A stretch of 38,644 nt of DNA. Origin: a virus. Position 1 is the stretch's first letter. Each line of letters begins with the position of its first letter. The translations under genes were made by a program, and so were the position numbers. The notes beneath the pieces were generated by a model that saw only the letters and a list, made by a program, of their open reading frames with translations, was not told the origin of the DNA and searched no databases. Location of the stretch: positions 1 to 38,644 of IMG/VR virus record IMGVR_UViG_3300034101_003935, one strand, 5' to 3'. Positions 23,327 to 31,304 of the stretch are shown piece after piece.

Positions 23327-25744
23327 TTATACTGCTGATGTTTGCGGTTTTGGCGGATTGGAAATCTCCGAAATGACTTGATTCTGCGATGGGCCGCTTT
23401 GGTTTGTATACGCCTCTCCGGCAACTCCTTGCATTGCTGCGCTTGGGCGACGCGGAGCACCTCCACCTCTTGGAGGAGCGGCTGCTGGCTCGATATCTGG
23501 CGGAGGCGGAACATTTTGCCCGCGCTGAATCTGTTGCGCGGCCAGCTTGTAAAGCTCCTTGAACGGCTCCAACTGCTCGCGAGGTGCTCCTTTGGCTTCG
23601 GCGTTTTGAATGTGCTGCGCGAAATGTCCAAAGGCCGCGACGAGCGGCATGATTCCCTCCGGCGGAAGTCCGTTTGGCGGAATGTTTTGAATCACCGGAG
23701 CGAGCTTCGCTGCCATCGTGTTGAGGTGAACCATGTCATTGTCGCGAGGAGAAATCGGGACTTCCTGACCAGCGATAATCGATTGCAACTCAATGATTTG
23801 CTGGCGAGTCGCTTCGATTGCAATCGCCTCAACAGAGTCTTTCGGAAGGATGACTTCGTTTGCAATCGTCTCGCCCAGCTTGCGCGTCCAATCCAGCTTC
23901 ATCAGCTTGTCTTGGTCGATGTTCGGATTGCCCATGTACTTGGTAATCATCAGGTCGAGAATCTGTAAATCCTGAGCCGTCGTATCTGGGTTCAGTTCAG
24001 CCGCTGGCGAGAATGCCATGAGCAAAATGTCAGACGGAGGCAGGTTGCGCTCCATCATCTGGTAGCAGCAGTTGACCGCATCTTCGTCGAGATGGCGCGG
24101 GACTTCAAACGCCACAAGGAACGGAGGCATCTGCATTGAAGACTGCTCAAACGCATCGACGACTTCGCGTCGTGCCCAAACAGCGTTCGGGTCAACCTGC
24201 CGTGCTAGGTCAACCTTGAGCTTCAGGTCGGCTGCTGCCTTGATATGCTCAGGATGAGCAATCCCGCGCTGCATCCGCTCGACAGCGAGTGAGAACTGCC
24301 GCGAGAAGCGCGTCAGGATGCCCTCGCGAATCTGATTTTCGATGGAGGCGATGCGATTGATTTCCGAAGCCGTCTTTGGGTCGCCTTGATTCATCGCTGA
24401 CGACGGCAAGAACGTGCCAATCTGGATTTCAGCGAGTCTCGACTGGAAGTTGTCGAGCATGATGAAGTCTTGAATGTCGGCAGGAGGCGACTGGGGGATG
24501 ACTTCGTAACCTTCTGAAACGATTGCGATTGGGTTGCTAACCGTGAGAGGAGCAATGTTTGGCTTTGCGAGCGGCCCCTTTTTTAGGAGCAGCAGAGAGC
24601 GCACTAAAGTGTTGTCAACTACAAGGTTGCGCGACTTGTCGATGGCAACGTGCGTGTTGTAAAGGTCGCGACCGACACCGCGAGAAGACATCAAGTTGCC
24701 GTTCCCGATATCAACAGAGAAGAGCGCGAGCGCGTCCGACATCTTTGCGTAGCGGTCAAGCTGAGTGCAAATTTCGTCGCCCGTTTTGTCGTCAACGAGG
24801 TAGCGGGAGACGCGCCCATGCGGCTCACGAACAACGACTTCGCCCAAGTCAACGTACTTTGCGTCCGACTCGTAGGAAGCCCCGTAACTGCCCTCGCGAA
24901 TCCAATCCTCTACCCGCCGAGCGTCGTCGTCGCTATTAAGCGAGCGTCCAGTGGGAGTCGCGCTGTTGATGGCTTTGATGAGGTTTTTGAGGTGCCATCC
25001 CGCCATCACCGAAATGTCCGGAACCTCCAGCACGGGCAACAACTCCGCAATGAGATACCGACGCTTGCGTGCAAAAATCGGCGTCGCATCAGCCACTTGC
25101 GGCTGCTCGACGGAGAAGAAAACGTAGTCTTGCCGGAGGAAGTCGGGCTTCCAGTCGCGTAAATCGTCCCAAATCAACGCACAATAACCAAAGACCGTGT
25201 TTTCATGCACAACCTGCGCCACAAGGTCATCAAAGCCGCGCCAAGACCGAATGCACTTGGTTATCTCTTCGCGGAAGATTTTCGTTTTACGCTCCGAGTC
25301 AACCGACTCAATAGGGTACTTCGCAAACGTCAGGGAAGCAGCCTGTTCCACCGTCGCCTTGAATGGTGCCTGAACGCGGCCAGCCATCGTCGAGAGGAAT
25401 CCGGTCGGGCGATTGCTGCGCCAGTTTTGGCCCATGCTCTCCAGCTTCTTCGGCTCGTATGGAGTTTCGTTGTTTAACTTCTTCTGAATCAACTGGTTCT
25501 TGCGGTTGCGCTCCAAGTTCTGCTGTTTCAGGCGTTTATAAGCCGAATACGCCTGAGCAGCGTCGCGGAACGTGCGTCGAACCTTTAGCGTCTTTGGGTC
25601 AACGGTATCGTTGCTGTCGTTCGTTTTGTCGCTGACATCAAGACGCAGCCCACGCGGCCTATCCCCGACATTTTCAATGCGAGGTGCTTTGTCCGCGAAC
25701 TTGTCCGTTATGCTTGGGTCGAAGGGTTTTGCTACGTCTGCCAT
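23327..25744 (-). CDS. Portal (head-tail connector) protein
   Basis: 805 residues, long for a podovirus portal. It is placed after the packaging and accessory genes and before the scaffold and capsid genes. Portal-like features include the early helical region, FDDLVAQVVHENTVFGYCAL (wing-type strand/helix), the central SRGVGRDLYNTHVAIDKSRN helix, and QIGTFLPSSAMNQGDPKTASEIN. The last is a very typical portal stretch preceding the long crown helix (REGILTRFSRQFSLAVERMQ). The C-terminal ~80 residues are Pro/Gly/Gln-rich (PPPPDIEPAAAPPRGGGAP) and probably disordered. The ring of twelve copies forms the DNA entry vertex bound by the large terminase. Confidence 0.85.
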   Translation of the reverse strand: MADVAKPFDPSITDKFADKAPRIENVGDRPRGLRLDVSDKTNDSNDTVDPKTLKVRRTFRDAAQAYSAYKRLKQQNLERNRKNQLIQKKLNNETPYEPKKLESMGQNWRSNRPTGFLSTMAGRVQAPFKATVEQAASLTFAKYPIESVDSERKTKIFREEITKCIRSWRGFDDLVAQVVHENTVFGYCALIWDDLRDWKPDFLRQDYVFFSVEQPQVADATPIFARKRRYLIAELLPVLEVPDISVMAGWHLKNLIKAINSATPTGRSLNSDDDARRVEDWIREGSYGASYESDAKYVDLGEVVVREPHGRVSRYLVDDKTGDEICTQLDRYAKMSDALALFSVDIGNGNLMSSRGVGRDLYNTHVAIDKSRNLVVDNTLVRSLLLLKKGPLAKPNIAPLTVSNPIAIVSEGYEVIPQSPPADIQDFIMLDNFQSRLAEIQIGTFLPSSAMNQGDPKTASEINRIASIENQIREGILTRFSRQFSLAVERMQRGIAHPEHIKAAADLKLKVDLARQVDPNAVWARREVVDAFEQSSMQMPPFLVAFEVPRHLDEDAVNCCYQMMERNLPPSDILLMAFSPAAELNPDTTAQDLQILDLMITKYMGNPNIDQDKLMKLDWTRKLGETIANEVILPKDSVEAIAIEATRQQIIELQSIIAGQEVPISPRDNDMVHLNTMAAKLAPVIQNIPPNGLPPEGIMPLVAAFGHFAQHIQNAEAKGAPREQLEPFKELYKLAAQQIQRGQNVPPPPDIEPAAAPPRGGGAPRRPSAAMQGVAGEAYTNQSGPSQNQVISEISNPPKPQTSAV

Positions 25745-25748
25745 ATCG

Positions 25749-26333
25749 TTATTGGTTGAGCCAGCACGCTTTAGGAAGCGGACTTGCAGGATTCAGGAAA
25801 GCGGTTTTGTCGAGCCAAACAGCGGTGCGGTTGCAGTGCCGCATGACGTTGCACGCTCCAAGTCTTTTGCTCGTCGTTGTGTCCCTCGCGGAGCGGATTG
25901 CAGCCGTCGTTCGCTCGACCGCATTAATGCAACTTCCGCATCCGCTCTTCCACTTCACGTTGTGGTCGCACCGCTTGCAAATCTCAGCCCGCGCTTCTGC
26001 GACGCCCGCATCAACCCCAAGCGGTTCATTTTGCTGGTTGATTATTGAGGCAGACCATGCTTGCAAATCGTTAAGCAATGCTGGCTCGGCTACTGGCGAA
26101 GTAAGTGGACGCTGTAAATGCTGCTCTGTGTCATAAAAATGACAAAAATAAGGCCAGCGCAAACAGAAGTATTCGTGAATCTCAGGCTCAACGTCTTTGT
26201 ACGGAATGCCATTCTCTGCGCGATACGCCTCAATCACGCTCACAAGATGCTCCACTGAATCTCCGCGCAGAATCACATCCCCTTCTGGGAAGTGAAACCC
26301 GTTTGGTGGAATCATTCCTTGAATCAGCTTCAT
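25749..26333 (-). CDS. Cys-rich phage protein of unknown function
   Basis: 194 residues. The N-terminal part (residues 1-80) begins MKLIQGMIPPNGFHFPEGDV and looks like a small alpha/beta domain. The C-terminal half contains EICKRCDHN, then SGCGSCINA, then CNVMRHC, a CxxC-x7-CxxC arrangement that could hold one zinc ion. The start overlaps the ParB-like gene's stop by 4 bases (ATGA). It lies just before the portal gene, so it may be an adaptor for packaging or a regulator; neither is shown by sequence. Confidence 0.75.
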   Translation of the reverse strand: MKLIQGMIPPNGFHFPEGDVILRGDSVEHLVSVIEAYRAENGIPYKDVEPEIHEYFCLRWPYFCHFYDTEQHLQRPLTSPVAEPALLNDLQAWSASIINQQNEPLGVDAGVAEARAEICKRCDHNVKWKSGCGSCINAVERTTAAIRSARDTTTSKRLGACNVMRHCNRTAVWLDKTAFLNPASPLPKACWLNQ

Positions 26334-26833
26334 AACACAAACTCATGCAAGCACTTCGGGCAAATCGTCGTATCTTTCTTCGGCTTTTCCTCTTTAGGCT
26401 CAGGCACTTCCGCTGGCGAGCCAATCATATCCGCAATCTCCTGCTCTGTGAATCCGACGACCGTCTTGAACGATGGGTCTGCCTCCAGAATCGCATCGAG
26501 TTCCGAGGACAGAACGTCGTCGTCCCACGCCGAAAGCTGGGCGAGTCGGTTGTCTGCGATGGTGTACGCCCGAATCTCGGCCTCAGACAGGCCGGAAAGC
26601 CGGATGCATGGCACCTTTTCAAGGCCCAGTCGGCTCGCTGCGAGAGCGCGACCGTGACCAGCCACAATCCGGTTGTTTTCGTCAACGAGTATTGGCACCG
26701 TCCAGCCGAATCGCTTTATGGACTCCGCAATGAGGTCGATTTGCGAATCGGTGTGTGTGCGCGGGTTGAATGCGTAACGAGTTAACGCAGACAGGTTTGT
26801 TTCTTCGACTTGGTATGGCTTCTTTTTGCTCAT
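26330..26833 (-). CDS. ParB-like N-terminal domain protein
   Basis: 167 residues. A ParB/Srx-like domain spans about residues 8-80: NPRTHTDSQI, then IAESIKRFGWTVPILVDEN, then the nucleotide-binding-type GHGRALAASRLGL (59-71) and VPCIRL. It continues with the LSAWDDDVLSSELDAILE segment seen in phage ParB-like proteins that are fused to a DNA methyltransferase. Here no methyltransferase domain follows. Instead there is an acidic linker and a C-terminal CPKC (158-161) half zinc knuckle. It may bind or nick DNA, or be the specificity part of a lost modification system. The ParB domain call is strong; the role is unknown. Confidence 0.85.
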   Translation of the reverse strand: MSKKKPYQVEETNLSALTRYAFNPRTHTDSQIDLIAESIKRFGWTVPILVDENNRIVAGHGRALAASRLGLEKVPCIRLSGLSEAEIRAYTIADNRLAQLSAWDDDVLSSELDAILEADPSFKTVVGFTEQEIADMIGSPAEVPEPKEEKPKKDTTICPKCLHEFVL

Positions 26834-27381
26834 TCGACAGAGTATTTATGACGCGCCCGCTTCAGTCCGGACGGGAACTTGATTGCTTCGCTCGTAAACG
26901 ACCGCTCACTGAATACCACTCGGTTCGTCGGCTGACTAGTAAATCTCCCATTGTCAAGTGCCGCGAACACGAATTCTTTCGACTGCTCCGGCTCGTCTGA
27001 AAACCCGTCGTTGAATGGGGCAGCGGTGAAGACGTACTCGCCTTGAAACTTTCGGTTGCCGCACTGAGCGACGAGCGGGAGTCCGCAGAGGTAGGTGTAC
27101 GCGATGGTTGAGAACTGCCAGCCGTAGCATCCCCACTCCTGCGATGCGCGTGGCCCCCATCCATCAACGGGACGCTCTCGGCTTGCGAGTGCGTGCAGCG
27201 GAAGCCCCCTGTAAATGGCTCCGCTCTCAAGCATCACCGAGCATCCCCACATCCTTGCTGGCGTGGATGTTATTGCGAACCAAACCGCAGGGATGAATCC
27301 CTGTGGTTTGATGTGCGTGAATCGCGAGTCCACCCAAACGTACTGATGCCGAGGGAGTTCCCCAGCGAACGTGTACATCAT
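26830..27381 (-). CDS. Phage protein of unknown function
   Basis: 183 residues, rich in Trp, Tyr and Phe. It begins MMYTFAGELPRHQYVWVDSR and contains WFAITSTPARMWGCSVM, YRGLPLHALA and WGCYGWQFSTIAYTYL. The pattern looks like a globular beta-rich protein; it feels familiar from phage genomes, but I cannot name the family. It overlaps both neighbours by 4 bases (ATGA), so it is translated as part of the accessory operon with the ParB-like gene. Confidence 0.75.
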   Translation of the reverse strand: MMYTFAGELPRHQYVWVDSRFTHIKPQGFIPAVWFAITSTPARMWGCSVMLESGAIYRGLPLHALASRERPVDGWGPRASQEWGCYGWQFSTIAYTYLCGLPLVAQCGNRKFQGEYVFTAAPFNDGFSDEPEQSKEFVFAALDNGRFTSQPTNRVVFSERSFTSEAIKFPSGLKRARHKYSVE

Positions 27382-27734
27382 TCGCTTTCTTCCTCTTTAT
27401 CAATGATTTGCTGAGTCGCTCTAATCAGTTCGGATGCAATGCATTTCAACAAATCAGCATCGAATGTTTTTTGTCCGATGTTGACAGCGACGCTTGCCTC
27501 TCCATTAGATGCTTTGGCGCAGATAGTTACAACAGCATCCAAGTTTTGGCTATGTAACACAAACTTCGCTGCATCGCGCATGATTTTCTGCGCAGTCTCA
27601 AGCTCATGGGGCTGTTCTTGGCTCTCGCTTGCGGACTCTTTGTGATGGTACGCACCGTTGATACCATCCGGCAGGTGCTGCGTGCCATCAAAGTCGTCGC
27701 AGTCGTCGAACTCGTTGAGTGGTCTGCTTACCAT
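27378..27734 (-). CDS. Small acidic phage protein of unknown function
   Basis: 118 residues. The start is ATG 27734, overlapping the MazG-like stop as TAATG. The AGGAGG Shine-Dalgarno sequence is encoded in that gene's last codons. The N-terminal third is Asp/His-rich (LNEFDDCDDFDGTQHLPDG). The rest is helical with an AVVTICAKASNGEASVAVNI strand pair. The C-terminus is DKEEESE. An in-frame extension upstream is rejected because it would lie inside the MazG-like gene. No family is recognised. Confidence 0.7.
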   Translation of the reverse strand: MVSRPLNEFDDCDDFDGTQHLPDGINGAYHHKESASESQEQPHELETAQKIMRDAAKFVLHSQNLDAVVTICAKASNGEASVAVNIGQKTFDADLLKCIASELIRATQQIIDKEEESE

Positions 27735-28069
27735 TAAGCCTCCTTTTGGAAAACGCCTGATGGCAACATCTTGCCTTTGCGGTTGCGTATCTGCTCCCAT
27801 GCGGCACCAAGGCAAGACTGCAAGCTAAAGCCCTCAAGGTGAGCAACATTGATGAGGCAGACCGTTATGTCTCCAATCGCGTCGGAGATTGCATCACGGT
27901 TGAACGCCGCTGCAACGCCATCGGACTTGCCCGCCCGCATGAGCGCATCGGCAAGCTCGCCGACCTCCGAGACGGCTTTCATAAACTGCGCGAGACTCGT
28001 CGAATGCTCGTAAATGCCGCGCTCCTCAGACCACTGCCGGACGGCAGCTTCAAGGTCATTTAATGTCAT
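27734..28069 (-). CDS. MazG-like nucleotide pyrophosphohydrolase (first copy)
   Basis: 111 residues with start ATG 28069, which overlaps the preceding gene by 14 bases. An upstream extension is low complexity and lies out of frame over the 64-residue gene. The all-alpha MazG core is clear: EVGELADAL with Glu35 and Glu38, and SDAIGDITVCL with Asp63 and Asp67, the two acidic metal-binding stretches of the EExxD-type site. Such enzymes split (d)NTPs or alarmone-like nucleotides to NMP and pyrophosphate. It is a clear paralogue of 34250-34567, with matching WSEERGI/WADARGI and KAVSExGELADAx. A phage copy may adjust the nucleotide pool or blunt a host stress signal; this is inferred. Confidence 0.85.
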   Translation of the reverse strand: MTLNDLEAAVRQWSEERGIYEHSTSLAQFMKAVSEVGELADALMRAGKSDGVAAAFNRDAISDAIGDITVCLINVAHLEGFSLQSCLGAAWEQIRNRKGKMLPSGVFQKEA

Positions 28070-28250
28070 GGCGTCGAATGTCGTATTGGTTTTCCGGCGA
28101 GCAAATCCACGCCCCCTTGCCTCCCGCGTACTCGACAAACTCGGTGACTCCACCTTCGGATTTTGCGACTGCGAGTATAACTTCGACTGCTTTCCTTTTG
28201 CCCCTAAACGCGACTTCGACTTCGCGTCCGTTTCGTTTGACGTAGTACAT
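28056..28250 (-). CDS. Small basic protein of unknown function
   Basis: 64 residues from ATG 28250. It is basic with a beta-like N-terminus (MYYVKRNGREVEVAFRG) and ends YDIRRHDIK. A GGGAGG lies about 22 bases upstream, farther than usual, so the start is uncertain; no nearer alternative start exists in frame. It overlaps the MazG-like start by 14 bases. No family is recognised. Confidence 0.6.
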   Translation of the reverse strand: MYYVKRNGREVEVAFRGKRKAVEVILAVAKSEGGVTEFVEYAGGKGAWICSPENQYDIRRHDIK

Positions 28251-28287
28251 TGTCTTGTAATGGTTTGTACAGGGTAGCCTCCCATAA

Positions 28288-28683
28288 TTAATCCACGATG
28301 TGCCAGTCTTCGGAGAGCATATCCGTCTGTGAGGCAAGCCAACCGCTGAGGACAATCATTCCCGACACAATTTGCAGATGCATCCCCTTGCCGTTCCAGC
28401 CAGCGCGTGCAACGCGCTTGCCAAGCTTCATGGCTTCGATGGCCGCTCCGAACGTAATCCCCTCCACTAGCCGATACGCCCTCTCAAAAACCTCCTTGGG
28501 ACTCCAAGAGATGTAGCCATCGAAGTCGGAGTGGTTTGGCGTTCCGCCATCCGTATATTCGACGAGATAGCCCTCTTTTGCCGAACTCTCGTCTGGTGGC
28601 ATTTTCCAGCCGCGCAGGTCGTTGTACTCGCCAAGCGTCATTGGCTTGGCGTTAATAATTTTGGTGCCGATGTATGTATTCAT
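28288..28683 (-). CDS. DUF2829 (Thoeris anti-defence Tad2-family) protein with extra N-terminal domain
   Basis: 131 residues. Residues 1-72 carry a common phage module (YIGTKIINAKPMTLGEYN ... DFDGYISWSPKEVFERAY). Residues 76-131 match DUF2829, the family of Tad2, a protein that soaks up the cyclic ADP-ribose-type signal of Thoeris defence: FGAAIEAMKLGKRVARAGWN, GKGMHLQIV, WLASQTDMLSEDW. The middle of the usual domain, about 30 residues between the LQIV strand and the WxASQTDM motif, is missing, so signal binding cannot be assumed. The start overlaps a possible 20-residue ORF by 4 bases. Family membership is well supported; anti-defence activity is inferred. Confidence 0.8.
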   Translation of the reverse strand: MNTYIGTKIINAKPMTLGEYNDLRGWKMPPDESSAKEGYLVEYTDGGTPNHSDFDGYISWSPKEVFERAYRLVEGITFGAAIEAMKLGKRVARAGWNGKGMHLQIVSGMIVLSGWLASQTDMLSEDWHIVD

Positions 28684-28742
28684 GTTTTGGTTGGCCGTAC
28701 TCTCCGACCTGTCACACCACTCTTATGCGTCGCCATCGGCAT
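28680..28742 (-). CDS. Possible 20-residue basic peptide upstream of the Tad2-like gene
   Basis: A short frame of 20 residues (beginning MPMATHKSGVTG, ending RPTKT) fills most of the 96-base gap between the HTH gene and the Tad2-like gene. Its TGA overlaps the next ATG (ATGA), the same coupling used across this operon. It is strongly basic. No Shine-Dalgarno sequence is visible and a 20-codon frame can arise by chance, so this is tentative. Confidence 0.25.
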   Translation of the reverse strand: MPMATHKSGVTGRRVRPTKT

Positions 28743-28779
28743 TACCCGTGACCGCGAGCGGCAGGTGTCGCAAGGTTTG

Positions 28780-29124
28780 TTACGCGAGGGCAGGTTCGGG
28801 TTTCGCTGTCGTAACTTCCTCAACGAAAGCGTTTACCTGCGCGACGAGTTGTGTGTCGATGTGCGTTTCGGCGAGCTTCTTAAGCAGCGTAACTGCCTGA
28901 GCGAGACGCGCTTTCGGCCCTTTGCGAACAGCTTTCCGACCTTTCGGCGCGAGCAACTCACAAGCCTTTTCAAAACCGAGCGCGTGCAGTCGCGTCCAGT
29001 TTGAAACAGTCACGCCGGAGATTCCGTACTTTTGTGCAATCTCGGCGATGGTTGCGGTTTTTCTAGCTTCAGCGACGGACTCAACTTTCGCCCACCGCTC
29101 CTGTAGTTTTTCGATTCTGGTCAT
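28780..29124 (-). CDS. HTH DNA-binding protein, likely transcription regulator
   Basis: 114 residues. A helix-turn-helix spans about residues 24-46 (ATIAEIAQKYGISGVTVSNW), with basic flanks (RKGPKARLAQ) and a C-terminal helix. It is the first gene after a sigma70-like promoter containing inverted and direct repeats, so self-regulation is plausible. It may control the accessory and structural genes downstream. A transposase or recombinase fragment is unlikely given the size and the tidy operon context. The HTH is well supported; its target is unknown. Confidence 0.8.
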   Translation of the reverse strand: MTRIEKLQERWAKVESVAEARKTATIAEIAQKYGISGVTVSNWTRLHALGFEKACELLAPKGRKAVRKGPKARLAQAVTLLKKLAETHIDTQLVAQVNAFVEEVTTAKPEPALA

Positions 29125-29153
29125 ATATTTATGTCGTCAGTTGACGAGCACTG

Positions 29154-29182
29154 CTTATGCACTGTTGCGCACCGTGAGTCAA
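29154..29182 (-). promoter_or_regulatory. Sigma70-like promoter before HTH gene
   Basis: On the minus strand, TTGACT at 29182-29177 and CATAAG at 29159-29154 are separated by exactly 17 bases, about 30 bases before the HTH gene's ATG. A 6-base inverted repeat (GTTGAC at 29183-29178, GTCAAC at 29145-29140) brackets it, and CAGTGC occurs twice around the -10. That arrangement could be an operator for the HTH protein. The box match is good but not perfect (the -10 matches 4 of 6). Confidence 0.5.
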
Positions 29183-29186
29183 CACG

Positions 29187-31046
29187 CTAATCGCTGAAGT
29201 CCACGAAGATGTTTGATTCATCGATGACGGAGCGATGCACAAAACGCTCTGTCTGAGGCTTTTCTTTAAGCATTCTCTGCTCGACTCCAAATCGATGCCG
29301 GACGAGATAAACCAACAGAGATAGCGAATCGAGCGCGTCGGGCGATGGTCTGCGTGTTCTTTTGCAGTACTCCTCCTTGCTTTCTACGCGGACAAGCCCA
29401 AGTCCCTTTTGTTTGTATCTGCGTGCAGTTGCCTGACTTACAAGGTCGGCGGAAATGTGACCGTGCCGGATTTTGAGGTACTCGAACTCGACCCAGCGTG
29501 CGACGCCGAAGACAAGCTCCGTGACAACTCCGTTGTAAAGCTCTGATGCCGAGCGACTATCGTCGGCGAAGATTGGTATGTCGGAAGCCGCGCTGCTGAA
29601 GTTCAGGCCCATTGTGTCCTCGCCGAATCGCGAGCAGAGCACGTCGTGGATGCCCGCTCCGTTGCCCGTGCGGTCAACGATGAGGCCGGATGGCGCGATT
29701 TTCATCTCGCGACAAAAGGCCGCGATTGCCTCGGCCTGTTCGAGCGTCGGCTTTTTCGGGAAGGGCATCTGCGCGTCGAGTTGCAGCACGTTGCGCGGCC
29801 CATCCGGAAACTCTTTGAACGTGCCATCCAGCCCCTTCCAGCCGTCCGAAAGCCCGTAACGACCGTGAGAGCACATCACCTTGTCGTTGCCCTCCAGAGC
29901 CAAGTCGAACGCCGCCAACGGGACGACAGGGCCGATGAACCGCACGATGCCCATCGCCTTGTCCATGAGGTTTGGGCCGATGATTGCCATCGCCGCGCCC
30001 TCCTCCGGAAACCAGCCTCGAGCCATCGTCATCGCCTCAGCAGTGTGTCCCCGCTTCATGTACGACATAAAGCCCTCGTAAGTCTGTAGACCGTGGTGGA
30101 TTATGCGCCTCTCGACTACGTTTTCGCAACGTGCGGCGTCGAGGCGCAGGACGTGGAATCCCATGCCGGACTCCCACTCCCAGTCCTCCTCACAATCGAC
30201 GCTCCCCCAGCCCCGCTCCGGCTCGCAGCGTTGGCCGAAGTCGGAGGTTCGGTCTTTGGGATTGCTCGCGGCGAAGATTTTGACGCGGTTTCGGTCGTGC
30301 TTTAAATCGACCGTGGAGAGGATGTTGTTGATGCCCTCCCAGACTCCCGCCGGAATCTCCTCAGCCTCATCGAGGACGACGTGGGTGCGGCTCAAACGCC
30401 CCCAGCGCGGATGCTCCGGCCCAGACCTCGGCGACGGATGGAACCCACGCAGCGTACCGTGCCCGCTCTCGCCCCTTGGGATTGCGACAAGGTGGATGCC
30501 TTGCTTGCTGTCTGCCGTGACCTGCAACGACCCTTGCAGGTCGTCCGCAACCTCGGTCAGCGGGCGCACCAACGCGCTCCGGTGAAAGTTGCGGATGGAC
30601 GCGAATATGTTGCGCTCCGCGTGCTCCCGCGTCAGCGAGACGACCTTGATTGCTGTCCACGCAGGGTCTCGATACCAGTCGAGGTAAAACCATGCTCCGG
30701 CCCCATACGATTTGCCCATCGCTCCCGCCCCCTGAATGAGGAGCTTGTCGTGCTCAAACAGGCAACGCCAAGTCTCGCGAGATGAGAGCGGAGTCCAGTC
30801 GTATGCGCTTGAACCCCAAAGGATTGTGGCAGCAGCCTCAAACTGGTCGTTGTTGAGCAGTGCCATAACGTACTGCCGCACAACGTCTTCGGCTTGTTCA
30901 AGCGTCAGTCTCCTTTGTCCTCGGAGCGTCGAGAAGTTCTGCAGGATGATTCCGGCAGCGTGAAGGATGCCGGACTCCTCATCGGCCTCAGCAGCAGCAC
31001 GGATGCGTTCGGCAGCGGCCAGTGCGCGTTGGACGGGCGTTATCAA
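29187..31046 (-). CDS. Terminase large subunit (packaging ATPase-nuclease)
   Basis: 619 residues. Walker A is GAGAMGKS (residues 106-113). Walker B is VVLDEAEE (223-230) with the catalytic Glu. A sensor-like IFAASNPK follows at about 257-264. The RNase H-like nuclease domain has Asp381 (AAFDLALEG), Asp458 (GLIVDRTGNG) and Asp570/Asp573 (SPDALDSLS). This is the motor that pumps DNA into the head and cuts concatemers; it pairs with the small subunit encoded upstream. The predicted start is TTG 31046, overlapping the previous stop, with no Shine-Dalgarno sequence, so the first residues are uncertain. All key residues are present. Confidence 0.95.
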   Translation of the reverse strand: MITPVQRALAAAERIRAAAEADEESGILHAAGIILQNFSTLRGQRRLTLEQAEDVVRQYVMALLNNDQFEAAATILWGSSAYDWTPLSSRETWRCLFEHDKLLIQGAGAMGKSYGAGAWFYLDWYRDPAWTAIKVVSLTREHAERNIFASIRNFHRSALVRPLTEVADDLQGSLQVTADSKQGIHLVAIPRGESGHGTLRGFHPSPRSGPEHPRWGRLSRTHVVLDEAEEIPAGVWEGINNILSTVDLKHDRNRVKIFAASNPKDRTSDFGQRCEPERGWGSVDCEEDWEWESGMGFHVLRLDAARCENVVERRIIHHGLQTYEGFMSYMKRGHTAEAMTMARGWFPEEGAAMAIIGPNLMDKAMGIVRFIGPVVPLAAFDLALEGNDKVMCSHGRYGLSDGWKGLDGTFKEFPDGPRNVLQLDAQMPFPKKPTLEQAEAIAAFCREMKIAPSGLIVDRTGNGAGIHDVLCSRFGEDTMGLNFSSAASDIPIFADDSRSASELYNGVVTELVFGVARWVEFEYLKIRHGHISADLVSQATARRYKQKGLGLVRVESKEEYCKRTRRPSPDALDSLSLLVYLVRHRFGVEQRMLKEKPQTERFVHRSVIDESNIFVDFSD

Positions 31047-31303
31047 TTGAGGAACAGCGGGGTTTGTGGCCCAACGTAGGCTTGGAACGTGTTGAATTCC
31101 AGATACTCAACGGCTTCGTCCCAGTCCATGCCTCGCTCGACAAGGCACTCGATGCAAAGCAGCTTGCTGTACACTGCGCGAGGGGGCGGGCCGATGATTG
31201 GGTCTCCGTCGAGCCAGCCAACGAATGCCCCGTCGAGTCCGTCCGCGAGCAACAACTCGACTTCCGCGTCTTTGCAAAGCCGTTCAATCTCTTCGCGAGT
31301 CAT
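31043..31303 (-). CDS. Small acidic phage protein next to terminase
   Basis: 86 residues from ATG 31303, which follows the preceding stop as TAAAATG; ATG 31312 just upstream is an alternative. The sequence has MTREEIERLCKDAEVE, then PPRAVYSKLLCIECLVERG, and ends DEAVEYLEFN...AYVGPQTPLFLN. Similar 'EAVEYxEFN...YVGxxTP' endings occur in small proteins of many phages, but I know no function for them. It overlaps the TerL start by 4 bases. Confidence 0.75.
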   Translation of the reverse strand: MTREEIERLCKDAEVELLLADGLDGAFVGWLDGDPIIGPPPRAVYSKLLCIECLVERGMDWDEAVEYLEFNTFQAYVGPQTPLFLN

Positions 31304-31304
31304 T

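Noticed and set aside
28070-28342. N-terminal extension of the first MazG-like gene
   Set aside because: It is low complexity, overlaps the 64-residue gene and the end of the Tad2-like gene in another frame; the MazG core begins right at ATG 28069.
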